Of a DNA stretch of 64,000 bases, positions 12,430 through 26,200 are shown piece by piece (the first letter of the stretch is position 1; each line of letters opens with the position of its first letter). Made by a program: the position numbers and the translations under genes. The notes under the pieces were generated by a model. The model searched no databases and had not been told where the DNA came from. It saw only the letters and a program-made list of their open reading frames with translations. The DNA comes from Ricinus communis (taxonomy: Eukaryota; Streptophyta; Magnoliopsida; Malpighiales; Euphorbiaceae), in NCBI RefSeq assembly GCF_019578655.1, contig NC_063263.1:8070001-8134000 (forward strand), given 5' to 3'.

Positions 12430-13822
12430 ACTAGTTGTTAATACGTGTGTTGATGAACGTTATTATTATTTTAATTATAAAATTAAGTTGATAAATATAA
12501 ATTAATAAAAAATTAATATTTAATACTATTTTATAAAATTTTAAAATTTTTATTAATACAATTATAAATAATTTATTAATTAATTTTAATGTTATATATT
12601 AACATATCATTTTTAAAATTAAATTTTTACTATATAATTAAAAATTTAATTTATTATTAAATATAATATTAAAAATATAATTTAAGATGTTATTTTCTAT
12701 ATTAAAATTATTATGTAATTACATATTAGTTAATATAATATTAAAATATAATTAATATGTTATTTTTTAAAATAAAATTAATATTATTATATGATTAGAA
12801 AACTATTTATTAGTTAATATAATATTAGAATATAATCAATGTGTTACTATTTTCAGGATAGAATTAATATTATTATCTTATTAAAAAATTATTTATTAGT
12901 TAATATAATATTAAAATATAATTAATATTCTATCTTTTAGAATTAGAATCGGTATTTAATTAGAAATGTAATTTATTAATCAATAAATTAATAAAAAAAC
13001 TATAAAATTATACATAAGCTTGAATCTCATGTGTCAAAAGTAGTACACATGTCAAACTAAAAATTTTATGTGTCAAAAATAGTATACATATCAAACCAAT
13101 AATTATATGTGTCAAAAATTAAGCATACATATAAAAAAATTTAAAATTTAAAAATTAATATATACTAATGTCGTTGCACCATCGTTATTATTATTTCAAA
13201 TATAAAATTAAATTTATAAATATAATTTAATAAATTTTATAATATTTAATATTTAATTTATAATATTTTAAAAAATAATAATAAATTAACTAATTTTAAA
13301 TGTACTTAATTTCTTAAAATTTTTTTGATGTAATAATATAAAAATTATTTTAAAAATCTTTATTTATTAATTCTAATGTTATATAGATTAATACTATCAA
13401 TATAATTGATATTACTATTTTTTAGAATTAGAATATAATTAAAAATTAATTAATTTATGAATATAATATTTAAAATATTACTTTTTATAACTAAAATTAT
13501 TATCTAATTAAAAAATAATTTATTATTTAATATGATATTTAAATATAATTAGTATATTTTTTAAAATAATTATTATTTAATTAGAAAATTAATTCTTATT
13601 TAATTAGAAATTTTATTTATTATTAATATATTATTTTTTAATATTAGAATAAGTATTTAATAAATTAATTAATAAAAATTATAAAATTATATATAAATTT
13701 AAATTAATGTGTCAAAAATAAATATACATGTCAAGATAATAATTTTATGTGTCAAAAATTAAATACACATATTAAAAATATTTAGATTTTTGAAATTTAT
13801 ATATTATATATATATAGATATA
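12430..13822 (-). mobile_element. Two decayed tandem Helitron-like non-autonomous copies
   Basis: Two related AT-rich units of roughly 700 bp lie head to tail, about 12430-13170 and 13171-13822. Read on the minus strand, the first unit ends in AACAACTAG followed by T, the CTRR-T signature of a Helitron 3' end. A weak hairpin-like CGTTCATCAACACACG lies about 15 bp inside it. The second unit has an equivalent CGATGGTGCAACGAC end. The minus-strand 5' side of unit 2 starts TCTATATCTATATAT, like many plant Helitron 5' ends. Both units share internal subrepeats of about 44 bp built on TGTGTCAAAAAT and ACATGTCAA (around 13030-13130 and 13715-13780). No Rep/helicase is encoded. The class assignment is tentative; the tandem relationship is direct. 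Confidence 0.42.
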
Positions 13823-14291
13823 GATATTTAAAATTGTAAAGAAAAAACTGTCGTGGTCGAATCTCAACTTTCAATCTTCTTTAATGATAATAATAGCAGT
13901 AATAATAATATAATAACAAGAAGCAAACAAAGTTAAAAGACACATGCAAAATTAAAAAGTGGCACATGAATTAGTTGCAGAAGTAGTGATTGATTTCGTC
14001 ATGACGACGATATATACGGTCATAGAAGATGATCGCTAACAACAGCCAACAGCCGCCTCTCCATTTTATAAGGCAACAAGGAACCACCCACCTATTATTT
14101 TCTTTCTTATTAGACCCATTTCTCGTTCCTCCATTTTGGCAAAATTATATTTACACACACTTTAACATCCTGCAAGCACATTAGCACCCCATTTCTATCT
14201 GCCTCTCTTTTATCAACACCTTTCACTTAATCCCCAGCTTATTGTTAAAGTTTTGTTCTTCTCCTGTAATTCACTTTCTTCGTGAAAAACA
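13823..14291 (+). promoter_or_regulatory. Promoter and leader of the IAA-conjugate hydrolase gene
   Basis: This 0.47-kb region lies upstream of the hydrolase ATG. A TATA-like TTTTATA is at 14064-14070, followed by a pyrimidine-rich leader of about 190 nt (14100-14290). This fits a normal plant core promoter. No specific hormone-response element was identified with confidence. Confidence 0.45.
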
Positions 14292-17200
14292 ATGAGTTTC
14301 TTGAACTGGGCTTCTTTGGCTTTCTGCTTCTTCCATTTCATCTTAACTGGGTTGTCATCAGATGTTTCACTAACGTTTCTTGATTATGCTAAGAAAGATG
14401 ATATTTTTAATTGGATGGTTGGTGTGAGGAGAAAGATACATGAGAATCCTGAATTGGGTTATGAGGAATTTGAGACTAGTAAACTTATTAGAGCTGAATT
14501 AGATAAAATGGGTGTCAAATATAAATACCCTTTTGCAGTTACTGGTGTTGTTGGCTTTATTGGTACTGGCAGACCTCCTTTTGTTGCGTTAAGAGCTGAC
14601 ATGGATGCTCTTCCTATGCAGGTTTTATCTATTTGTTAAAATTTTTCCCCTTCAAGAATAAAAACTAACGATAATAGTTCTATTCTATAGAGTTTATTTT
14701 AATCAAATATTAATTTTGAAATTGAGAGATTATGTTGAAGTGTGGTGTCTTCTTAATTGATAGCAGATGTCTAGAGGGTGATGTTCTGTTTGAAATTTTG
14801 TCTTTGGACATAAATTTAGATTTGGTTGACTTATATTAGGAAGTCCCTCTTTGTGCTGTATTTTGGTGATTTTGTTCAGTACGATACCTTAATTCATATT
14901 TAGTTTCTGGAGTTAGAATTTATTACCGATATTTGAGATTGGATTTAGTTTGAGAATATGGAGAAATTAATTGATGGATATTTGATTTTGACAGGAAATG
15001 GTGGAGTGGGAGTACAAGAGCAAAGTCCCAGAAAAGATGCATGCTTGTGGGCATGATGCTCATGTTACTATGCTTCTTGGTGCTGCTAAGATTCTTCAAG
15101 AGCATCAGGAAGAGCTAAAGGTTTGTTTGTCTTGTTAGTTTCTCATTCTTTACAAACGAATTATAATCTGGTAGCACTCTTAGTATTCATGGGATCTCAT
15201 TATCCTGACTGCGTACTTACATCGGACATCAGCTAGTCAACTAGTCCAATTTTCTTGAGCTCTTCTACAGCATTTCAGTTATGCACAAAAGCCTGTCTAT
15301 TTTGAGTTGTACTTGTAGGAAACTAGAGGATCTTCTCCACATTGAGAAGCAGGATGTTAGTATTTCTGGCATTCGCTCTGTCCAGGGATCCTTTTGACTA
15401 TAATAAAGATATTGGAAACTATGATGAGTACTTGGGCAATATTTTGCACAGATTATATGCAGAAGTTGGATTCTTTGAAATTAAAAGCCAGGAACAGTAG
15501 GATCCAACATGCACCAAAATTTCATTGATTACATAAGAAAAAGTTGAAATGTAATGGGTTATGCTTATGATGAAATACAGTTAGTTTTCATTACCACTGT
15601 AAGCTACTAAGCCGAATCACAATCTTTTTGGGATTGATAGCATCAATTCATCATTTCTATGTTAGACTAGTTTCCTAGGAGTTTTGTTTTATCTTATAGC
15701 AATTGATGTCATGCACAGAGAAGGGAATCTGCAATTGATATCAAATTCTTATTAAAATTTCTGAAAGAAGTGGCTGAAAATGATACCCTAGAAATAAAAA
15801 TGATGTTGAATTCTCTATTGCAAACTTATTTATTGTTTGGAACCTCTCAGATAATTATTGCAACTTCATTTCTTACTATTCAAGTAACTCTGTTTGAGGA
15901 GAACCAACTAATTGAAGTTAAATTCTGAAACTAAAGCTGGGACATTTGCTCTTAAAGTTTGACAGCCTGTTCCAGTCCCCTTCTGCATAATAAGAAATAG
16001 GGGCGGGGGTTGGGTGCATGGGAGCAGAGAGAGAGAGAGTATGAATTTTAGTGAAAAACCCTTCTAATTCGTAGTATTTTGTCTTGTCTAGCCGCCTAAT
16101 GCTATTCAATTTTTGTTTTACTATTAGGGTACTGTCGTTCTTGTTTTCCAACCAGCTGAGGAAGGAGGTGGTGGAGCAAAGAAAATGATAGATGCAGGTG
16201 CATTAGAGAATGTGGAAGCTATCTTTGGGTTGCATGTTGATTCCAGGTTGTTAATAGGTCAGGTGGCCTCTAGACCTGGTCCTCTACTGGCTGGGAGTGG
16301 CTTCTTTGATGCAGTAATAAGTGGAAAAGGAGGTCATGCTGCCATTCCTCAGCACTCGATAGATCCAATATTGGCAGCTTCTAATGCCATTGTTAGCTTA
16401 CAGCATCTTGTTTCTAGGGAAGCTGATCCATTGGATTCACAGGTACCTTTAATTTTCTTCTCATTGTTTTACTACTTTTATGTTTTCCATTCTTCCTGTT
16501 TGTAACTGAACAAATTCTTCAGCTGTCATCTTACTGTTGCTTTAACTGCACAAATAACTAATAATAAGCAGTTTCTATTATTCTGTAGGCTGTTAACTTT
16601 ATTTGATGCTTTTTGATATTCATGGGGTATCAATCTTCATTTTTCATCCACTGAGAAATTGGGGAATCTCTTATAATTGGGATATATTCTTCTTTTCCTG
16701 CAACTTTTTGACTTCCGGGACATTTGAATTAAAAATCTAATGTGCCACGAAGCTTTTCACTGAAAGCACATTACATTTGGCTTCTTTTGCTTGCAAAATT
16801 GGGATATTTATTGGCTTATCATAAAGAAGAGAATTTGTTGTTGTTCCTGTAAGAGAATTAGAGAATTTGTTGTTGTTCCTATAAGAGAATTTATTATTGT
16901 ACCTATGTATTATTATTGTTCTATTGTTGTTGTTTCTACTGCACATACTTACATTGAGGTGCGACTTGCAGGTGGTGACGGTTGCCAAATTCCAAGGAGG
17001 TGGTGCATTCAATGTTATTCCAGATTCTGTTACTATTGGTGGCACCTTCCGTGCTTTTTCAAAAGAAAGCTTTAAGCAACTTAGGCAGCGTATTGAGGAG
17101 GTATTGCAATAGCATTTTATTTGTGACAATTGAATATTGAGCTGTGCATTGTCCATGCTGATTTCATCGAACTTTGTGATTTCTGAAAGTATTTACTCCC

Positions 17201-17775
17201 TCTCAACCTCAATCGTGAAATTTTCGTTTTCTTCACAGCTCATTTTTCCTTATACTGATAATGTGTCTCTGCCACCTATGACTTGTCTTTTCCATTGGAC
17301 TTTACACCTTGCAAGTATGCTTGGCAATTAATTCCTTTTATTTCACCATTACTGAACATAATAACAGGTCATCACAGGCCAAGCTTCTGTACAGAGATGT
17401 AAAGCAACTGTTGATTTCCTTGAGAAAGATAAACCCCCTTTTCCTCCTACTGTAAATGATAAAAAGTTGCACGAGTTCTTCACAACTGTTGCCGGAGATG
17501 TGCTTGGCAGTGATAAAGTTAAAGACATGCAACCATTGATGGGGTCTGAAGACTTCGCCTTTTATCAAGAGATAATGCCTGGATACATCTTCTTCATTGG
17601 AATGCAGAATGAGACACGCAAAAAGCTTCAATCTGCACACTCGCCCCACTTTGAAATCAATGAAGATGTCCTTCCTTATGGTGCTGCACTTCATGCATCA
17701 TTGGCCACTAGGTATCTTCTTAATTTACAGCCAGAACATCCTTTGCCTGTGGAAAAATATCATGATGAACTGTGA
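14292..17775 (+). CDS. IAA-amino acid hydrolase, IAR3/ILL type, with HDEL tail
   Basis: This is an M20-family amidohydrolase that releases free indole-3-acetic acid (and possibly jasmonate) from amino-acid conjugates, probably in the ER. The five exons are 14292-14621, 14995-15120, 16128-16442, 16972-17100 and 17368-17775, all joined in phase 0, giving 435 aa, the usual family length. An N-terminal hydrophobic signal peptide ([15 protein letters not shown]) and the C-terminal HDEL retention signal define an ER lumenal protein. The metal-site motifs are intact: HACGHDAH (about 126-133), PAEEGGGG (Glu about 164), GLHVDS (His about 188) and HSPHFEI near the end. The substrate lid domain follows [12 protein letters not shown]. 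The HDEL ending and overall sequence point to the IAR3/ILL4-ILL5 branch. Exact substrate preference cannot be read from the sequence. Confidence 0.95.
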
Positions 17776-19121
17776 TGTGCTTTTGGACCGACTTCACAAT
17801 CGATATAGACGTCTTGTTGGCTTGAAAGCCTTGAAATCTTTTCAGGTCAAAATTGTAACGATACTTCTTATGTAGATAACAATTATTGAAATTTAAGTAT
17901 TTTTTGCAAGTAATGCCAAAGAACTGGTCGGTCAATATCAAAGTATGAAGTCCTTTTTCTCTTTACTCATGCTTGAAGTTCAGATTTCCTAATATAAAAC
18001 TGGTTTTAAAAGATATTTGAGTTTGTGACTTGATTTAGGAGATTACTGATGTATAATTAACACAATAGAAAGAGGCACAAGTGTAGAAATACATAGCCTA
18101 TTTTCTGTAACTTAGGAGCATAGTTGTATCTCAATTTCATGAGTTTTTGTAATCCATTTCAGAATGAAATGATTAGGTAGGTGATTTTTTCAGGTAGAGA
18201 AAGGTATATGCAATTGCTTCAGAAAAGGCACGTGCCTTGTCTAATCCCCAAATTGAACAATGACAGCTAAATCCCACCCCACCCACCCCATCCCATCCCC
18301 TGTCCTGTGCTGCTGAATAATTTGATTTTTGGTGTCAATTTAGCAAGAATCATCACTTGCAAGTAAAGAGGAAAAAGTGGATAGCAATGTGAACTAAATA
18401 TAATGCACTTTAGTGGCTTAAACCCTCTGTAAGAAAATCCATGAGTGAAACATGATGAATTTGCCTTCAAGGACAGTGATAACTTGATTTGGTGAAGAAT
18501 TAGACAAGGTATTTTCATGCATAACTGCGTACCCGAAAACCTGCATTGCAGGACCACCTTCTTCACCTACTCCCATGATCTGGTGCATGCCAGGTGGTCC
18601 AGCCCTTTAATAGGACTGGATGTAATGCACCAGGAGAAATCATAAATTTTCCCTGATATCTAATTTTGTCATGAACAATTCTTGTCTATAATTCAAATAT
18701 CTTTTCTGGGTATTTTCTTTTCAGACGTCAAAAACTTTTAGAAAGTTAAAGTTGTAGCTAAGAACTAGCTTGATTTTGTGTGGAAGCAACAAGCATGACC
18801 TCTAACTTTGAGTGCGAAGAATTCTCATTAGTCATGACACTTGGATCTGCATCAAATTGTGATAAAGTACATTCAATTAGGTGGCAACTGGTAAAAGATA
18901 CGATGTTACTAAACATGGATGTTTAAGAAGTGTAATTTAGGAACTATTATCTATACATCTCAAATGCTTTGACATATTGTTTCTTTAAGTACCCTGTAAA
19001 CTCATTTGAAATAGGCCACCCAGACCATAGATAGACTGGGGGCTAAGCTTAGCAACTAGCTTGCAAGCATATCTTGCATTCCCTAGGAAGTATTTGCTCA
19101 AAATATCTAACCAAGCCTATG
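17776..19121. other. Convergent 3' region between hydrolase and GT14 genes
   Basis: The two flanking genes point toward each other, so both 3'UTRs lie here. Apart from the C-rich G-quadruplex tract at 18273-18300, I see no RNA gene or mobile element. Confidence 0.5.
18273..18300 (-). other. Potential G-quadruplex tract
   Basis: The plus strand is C-rich (CCCACCCCACCCACCCC, then ATCCCATCCCC). The minus strand therefore has six G-runs of three or four separated by one or two bases, well above the minimum for an intramolecular G-quadruplex. It lies between two convergent gene ends. Confidence 0.7.
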
Positions 19122-22100
19122 TCAGAACCCAAAAACTTTAGATGATAGACCTAGTAGAGGTTCTAAAGCACTTGGAGCAAACTTTCTTGCAAAAAGATAG
19201 CACACAGTTGTTGGCTGGTTATTGTAAGTGCATGACTGTCCTTCAAACATCCTCTTGAAGAATTCCTCTGTGATATCAGCCTTTCCAAATGTAGCTGGGT
19301 GCGCCCCACCCCTTGACCAATCCGTCCAGGTTAGCGTCCTATTTGCCAAGAGATGTGGAACTTGAATGGTCAGCATTGTAGGGAAGTAGTGCTCATCCAC
19401 ATAACATGCTGGCTGGCAAAAATCTCTGAATTTAGGGTAGTAAGTTGTGTCCTCAACTATGTTAACTGCGAATCTGCGATTTACTTCAAACCACTGAGAC
19501 CCTTTACGCCACTGTTCAAGTGTGACCTCAGGCTGCATGTTCCAATTATAGCGTCCTCTACCATATGGACTATTTTCATCAAATGAACCCATAAAACTGT
19601 GCCTTGATCTTGATATATATCGATAGATGATACTAAAATTGTGGAGAGGAATGCATGCCTCAGATAGGAGGATGAACCATTCATTGGAAATGTCGAGCAA
19701 TGCATTTGCTAGGAGTCTCCTCTCACCATCGCACATGCTCATTCTTCCCCATTCTACTATCTGCACAGGGAGATTACAAGAACTATCACATTTCAAACAA
19801 CAGTGCACAACTACAGTGATATGACGAAGCAGCCATTTAGAATCAAAGTTCCAGCCAAGAAATTATCAGTGTCCAACAATTTAATTGCATGCTCTAAACA
19901 CACAATCAATCACTTTTTGCAGAAAGTTTTCAATAGACAGGCTGCAATTTTCAAAATCAGTATCTATGCCCAAAAGACTTACATACACATTCGGTTCTCT
20001 ATACGTTTCTCTTTAGAAATACAGAATAGAAACAGAGCAGCCATTAGAAAAAGGTATCCACCAGACAGCAAACATATTCTACAAGCACATTGGATGATAT
20101 TTGTTATTTGCTGAATCTGACATTTCTTGTCCATTCCTATCACTAGAATGGCAGCCTAATCTATGTTAGCAAATATGTTATGATTCACGAAGCAAAACAA
20201 TTTTGTCCCTCCTCATCTCTCTCGCTGAATCCAAAAAGTCAGCTCCCAATTTTCTTCTCTTTGTGGACAGGAACCATGAGAAAACCTTTTCTAGATTATG
20301 AAATCATGCACAATAGATTAGCGTAAAAAGTGACGGATCACCTATGCCAAGCTGATTTTGGATGCCAATGAAAAACAAATAGCATTAGCAGATCTTGCAT
20401 AGTTAATATCTTTAGTTGGAATAGCTATCAAATGCATGCCATGATCATCAACAAACAGTTACAACAAGTATCCTCCTCATTGTTGCAGAATAAAAATGCG
20501 AGCTATTAGTTTGGTATAACAAGAACTATTCTTAAATTTCATTAAATTATCATAATTGAATATCCAGAGATATAAACTATGTATAAAGGCATCTGAATGG
20601 TTTCTCATCTAGAATAAATGCATAATAAGTCCTCCACTCCTATAAAAGAAAAGAAAGTCAAACATTTAAAATCTACAAGCATCACTAGATCTCATAAATA
20701 GGACCAGTAAAACTCCAGAACCATATTGATAAATACATTTTCACTATCCTTGCCAGCATGCTTCATGGAAAAGAGTTTTGCTGCAGATATTACAAGTGAA
20801 CAAATGACAGGACAAAGAAACTCATAAATAAAGGGACTTATAAACTTCCAGCTTACTCTTAAAATGGAATATGGATTTTGTTATGCTAGCTTGAGGTCAT
20901 GATACTAATTATCCAAGAAAACTCAAATATAACTATTCATATTCATTTGTGGCACAGTTAAATTGTTACTAAAAAATTGCTGAAGTTATTTAAATTACAA
21001 AATTATACTAATAGAGAAATATGTCAAGCTTTAAGGGACTTTGAAGGATGCATGAAGAACTATACCTAAATTTATTTAATGATCAGGTTCTTCAGTCACA
21101 GTTAACTTTTGGTCCATAATGCACATATAGAACCATTCAATAACAAAGTCATCATGATTTTTGCCTCTCTTCTACATAGGTAAAGAAAGAAAGAACACAC
21201 GAGTTATGTTTTCAATAAGATTCCTAATACTTAAGAAACACAGACGAGTTTATTTCTTTATAATAGGTCAGCCGCAGTAGTTCTCCAATCTAAAGAGTTA
21301 GCTTCCCTTCTTGATATGGAGAAGGCTTTCTTATCAGCATTAAGAAAGCTACAAAATTTCAGGGGGAAATAATTCAATCCATATTTACCATCTATTCCAC
21401 GACCCACGAACCCCATATTAATGCCCTTAACTCAATTGCTACATTTTCTAAGCACACTCGGTTGCCACTGCTTTCTCATTAATTCAATCAAAATGCAAAC
21501 AAGGAAATAATTAATAAGAAAAGGACTGAAACAATTCTACAACTTCAGAATCACAAACTACAAACTGAGACAAAATTTCAGATTTAAATTTTATCATGCC
21601 GACCAACCAAGAAATATCCTTGAAAAGAACATGAAGCACTCAACAGCAAAGAAAAAATATCAAGATTGACCGTCCAGTTACCATCCATTAAAAAAAAAAC
21701 TGAACACTATTAGTTAAGCACCAAAACTAATTACAGTATCCAGTAAAATAAACATAGAACAACACCCATAAACAGATAAAGAAGAGAACTGCGAATACCT
21801 GACTTGGGATTTGTCGCCTGTAGAACACTGATGATTGTGAAAAGTTTCCAACATATGATGGCAGTGAATGAATATAGATTGAATAAAGGCCCTCATGCCC
21901 CTTGAAAAACCTCTCCCAAAGAGGTACAAATGGCAATGGTCCTTTTGTCAAGAACATGAAGGCAATCTTTGGAACTCTCTTGAAAGGATATTCTTTTATT
22001 CGAGGCACGAACGAAGCACGCCAAAACAATTCAGTATCATTCATCTTATGCAACAAGTCTGATGGCGGTTTAATCCAATTCTCTAAAGTATTTGGTTCCT

Positions 22101-22317
22101 CAAAGCAAGGGAAAATTATATTGGACCTTTCTACAGCAGCAGCAGGTATACTTTGGATGCCAAAGTATCGAAACATATACATACTAATGATAGACATCCC
22201 AAGACCCAGAACCAAAAACAACAAGACAATTTGAACGAGTCTCAGTGGCAAAGGCCTAGTTTGATTGAATCTAATAGTAATACCAGGCTCCTTACCCTCC
22301 TCTAATGCCATCTTCAT
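19122..22317 (-). CDS. GT14 / DUF266 (BC10-like) glycosyltransferase
   Basis: This is a type II Golgi membrane protein of glycosyltransferase family 14 (core-2/I-branching-like; rice BC10 relatives), probably acting on wall glycans or arabinogalactan proteins. The two exons are 22317-21799 (173 codons) and 19760-19122 (212 codons plus stop), with a 2.0-kb intron joining PSQ|IVEWGR in phase 0, giving 385 aa. After a short cytosolic tail, one transmembrane segment ([18 protein letters not shown], about residues 28-47) is followed by the catalytic domain. Family motifs are [32 protein letters not shown] and [15 protein letters not shown]. The ATG at 22317 is used; an ATG two codons on (MALEEGKE) is equally plausible. 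The frame is intact. The acceptor substrate is unknown for most of this family. Confidence 0.93.
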
Positions 22318-23073
22318 ATCAATTCTAATGTACTGTACTTTGAAAAATTTTAAACCACAAAACTACTCTGTATGCATCAAAGGGTCTCCAACAGCATCTT
22401 ATAAAGAGAATCATAAAGAATCAAACTTTAGTTCTAAGTAGAACAAAACCCATATAAGGCTGTGGATTATGAAGAGAATAAAATCATAAGAAAGGGAGAA
22501 ACAAAATCAAAACTTTACTAAATGGGCAAGTAAGAAAAAGGAAATTAAGGTTAAAAAGAAAGGAGAAATTTGGAATAATTAAATCAAAATTCTCCTTTCC
22601 AAGAATCTTGGCAAATGCGGAAACAACATGTGACATGAGTTATAAGCTAAAGAAAAAATAAGAAAGAAAGAAAAAGCTAAAAGGAGAAAAGGAAAGTACG
22701 TAGTTACCATGTGAAGTGTATAGTAATATGAAATGATATGATAGTGGGCTGTTTTTGTCAATGATTATATAATAGAAGTTTGAAGAAAATGAAAGAAACG
22801 TTCAGGTAAAGGATGATCTGAGAAATTCACACTTTCTGGGCTTTTTCTCTTCAAAGTCCCTGAAATGTTGCAGCTTTCATTGAAGAGAGAACGCACGAAA
22901 TGGGTTTTAAAGGAAATTTCATTTTCAGTTAGTGGGTATATTATTATAAATGTATGAATGGTACATCAAAAAGGTGAAATGAGGGATGGGGATGATAAGT
23001 GGTTTTGGTTTTGAAGGTGAAAGTTGAAACTTCAAGTTTAGTTTTAATGGGAAGTTGATGAAATGAAACTGAA

Positions 23074-23105
<32 letters not shown>

Positions 23106-23230
23106 GGAGAGAGACAAGGTGCGTTTGCCGTGTTGTGTTGGAGTGACAAAACCTAGGAAGCTGTTTTGTGGGTTTGCTCTTTTTGTCTGTTTCCCTTTAG
23201 ATTTGGGGCTTTTCCACAACGCTTGAGTAG
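22318..23230 (-). promoter_or_regulatory. 5' flank of the GT14 gene
   Basis: This is the leader and promoter region, read on the minus strand. It contains the (GA)n tract at 23071-23115, which reads as a CT-rich tract on the coding strand, a common feature of plant 5'UTRs. No unambiguous TATA box could be tied to a start site. Confidence 0.4.
23071..23115. repeat. (GA)n microsatellite
   Basis: This is a nearly pure GA dinucleotide run of about 40 bp with one interruption (AAAGAGGGAGAGAG). It lies in the GT14 5' flank and is probably length-polymorphic. Confidence 0.9.
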
Positions 23231-26200
23231 GCCATGTCGTATTGTATGCTTCTTTCCCTCAATCCGTGCTGTTTGATATCATATGCTTCATCGAAACCAT
23301 CTGCTTCGTAGCTCTGAATGCTAATTACTCCATACCCCTCACAAGTTTCTTTAAAACAATGTGAATTATTTGTCTTTGCTTTATATTTTTCAAATATTAG
23401 CCGACTAAATTATTAAATTTTAAAATTTTTTTACCATAAAAAGAAAATTAAGAAACTTACATAAAAACCATATTATTATTCAATTATATAAAAATAGATG
23501 GTACTTGTTACTGAGTGTAAGAATTAAATTTATACGAGATTTACGTTTTTAATAAATAAAATATATATTATTATAAGATATTGAAAAGCATTTTAATCGT
23601 AAATGATAAACATTTTGAGTTTAAATATTTATTTTTATATTAAATAAAGTGTTTTATTTTTTACTGATTGTAAGAACAAAAAAACTGTCCATTATTATAT
23701 TAGCACATCGCTCATTGGACGTTTTAAATGAAATATTAAAAAAAATGCTCTCATGAGTAGACATAAAATTGGTGTATAAACTTCTAATTTCAGCTCTTTT
23801 CAATTTTGTGCATTAATTAATTACTTTTTAAAAGGAAATACTTTTTCCCTTTTTTTTTTTTGGTTAGTCCGAAAGAGAAGAGGGTGGAGCCAGAGAAAGT
23901 GAACATCCAAGGCAGGTGCCCAACGCACCCCAAAAATCTCTATCATCTTTGCTAACCTCTCCAAACGATTGTCGGAAGATCCTATCTTCAATATTACAAT
24001 TAATAATTATGATTTGATAGCAAAATTCTCATCTCATCTCAATTAAATGATTCTTTACGAATAAGTTTTACTTATTTGCGTCTCTTTATAACACTGTTTT
24101 ATTTCAATAATTTTTTATTATATATTGGGATATAATTCTCCTCATTTCATAATTTTATTCTAGTAACATAAAAATTCAAATTTTTATAAAAATTTGCTAT
24201 TTTAGTCAAGTTTTTAAAATTATCAAATTAGTCATGATTTAATTAATTAAGTACAATTTTGACTTAATTGAGTCGTTTTTCAAAATTGAGTAATAACGTC
24301 GATTAGGAAATGAAAAATTTAAATTGATGGATCATGGTATCACATTATTTATACACATTGCATAATTTTAAATTCTCATTTTCTAAATGGCGTGCACATT
24401 ATCGTCAAAATTGTTTCATTTTAACCAGAAACTCAATTTGTCAAAAATTACACTCGATAAATTTTAAAAAATTAACCAAAAATAACAAACTTCTACATGT
24501 TTAGACTATTAGGACTAATAATAATACCCTTAATACCACTTTTACAGCACCCATTCATGAATTTTAGAAGATTGATATTTGGAGGTTTCAGGCTCTTAAA
24601 GTCTAAAACTCTAACAGCTTTTTTCTGTGTGTTTCTTATTCTGTTTCTTTCTTCTTCTTTTTGTTTCATTTCCTGTATTTTACCCATCTGCACCCAGAAA
24701 AGAAGAAGAAAAAATAGCAACATTCATGGTGGTCATGGAATTAATGGAAAATCAGCCCCATCAACTCTCAAGTTTAGCTGACCCATGCTAATTTAGTAGC
24801 AACTACCAAAGGGTTGAACCAATTTTATCAGAAAAGGGACCACTGAAATTTCCAAAGAAGAGCTAATCTAATGTTAAAATACCAATTTATTGTTTCTAAC
24901 AAGAGTACATGTATTGTTTCAAAAGAAAACAAGACCAAATGTATAATAATAATTATATTATATAATAAAGTAAGAAAAAAGGGTGCAGCTCAGTTGGATA
25001 CTTAACCGGCATAATATTTGAATTCATTGAATTTATGACCATAATATTCATTAATCATGTTGATTTTGAAGCAGATGGTCCTGAATTTTTTAATAGGGAG
25101 GAACATTCATGCCACAATAGGAGGCAATTTCCACTACTTGTCCCTGAACATAAATATGCATTAAAATTTATAATACTTCTCTTGATAATCTTTCAAATAA
25201 TAAAAGAGTTTTCAGTTATGAAACTCAAATAACATGATAACAATAATCGATAGATATAGAAGTAATTGGATTCTTGTAAATAATGAAATTACATGGGACT
25301 TTTATATATTCATCCCAAAAATCTTATTACAAAGTATTACTATATGAATCACAGGGTTTTGTCCTGGTGGATAGCAAAGGCTTTTGTCAGGGTTTTGTTA
25401 AGACATTAAGAAATGGATTTTAGGAAAGGCTTTTGTTATAATTCTGAAAATCTTTCCACGTGATGCAATTGAACTCAGAATGGATTCTGAAAATAATCAA
25501 ATTGAATTCAAACTTCACATGATTGAGTTTTGCTGAATCCAGCTTAAATTTGAAATTGTGAACTTCTCTATTAGTAATTTAATTGAGTTCGAGTATACTG
25601 TCGAGCTGAAGAAAATAAAATAAAATCCAACCAAGTTTGAATTGAGTTTCTAATTTTGAATTTTAGATACGAATCCAGGTCAAGCCATAAACTCGGCTTA
25701 GATTATATACTCGTATCCAATGCTTGGAATTGAAGTCAACATAAGATGTCTTGATCCAAGAAAAGCATTCCATTACTATTTCTAAGATAACAAAATTTGG
25801 TGATTTTTTGAAGTTTATACATATACAGACAAATGTGTTCCTCTTAAAATTCAAAAAATTCAAGTCCAAGAACATAATAACCTACTTGAAGTTCTTGTCT
25901 ACCAAACAAGAAAGTGAAATCCCATTTCATGAATTGCATTTCGATGATAATTAGGAATGTACCAAAGGTGGGTGACCCAAAGGTTCTCCAGTTCTTTGTT
26001 CAATCCTGCGTAGTTGGGCAGCAACCATATCTTAACAGGACATGATGGAATTTGTATGACTGTAATTTCAGCCTATTCATCCACATAATGGTGACCAAAT
26101 GTAACACAAAAGGGTCATATGAAAAAAATTCCTTCTTTATGCCAGTAAAATTGACATCACCTTAACTGGTTTCAGAGTTGCATTCTCAAATAAATTAGCA

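Noticed and set aside
24497..24781. 94-codon frame with hydrophobic N-terminus and basic tail, resembling a small secreted peptide
   Set aside because: No family peptide motif; hydrophobicity follows from T-rich DNA; no supporting splice or promoter signal.
24977..25020. tRNA A-box-like GCAGCTCAGTTGG, possible SINE
   Set aside because: No B box (GGTTCGA-like) at a suitable distance and no poly(A) end found.
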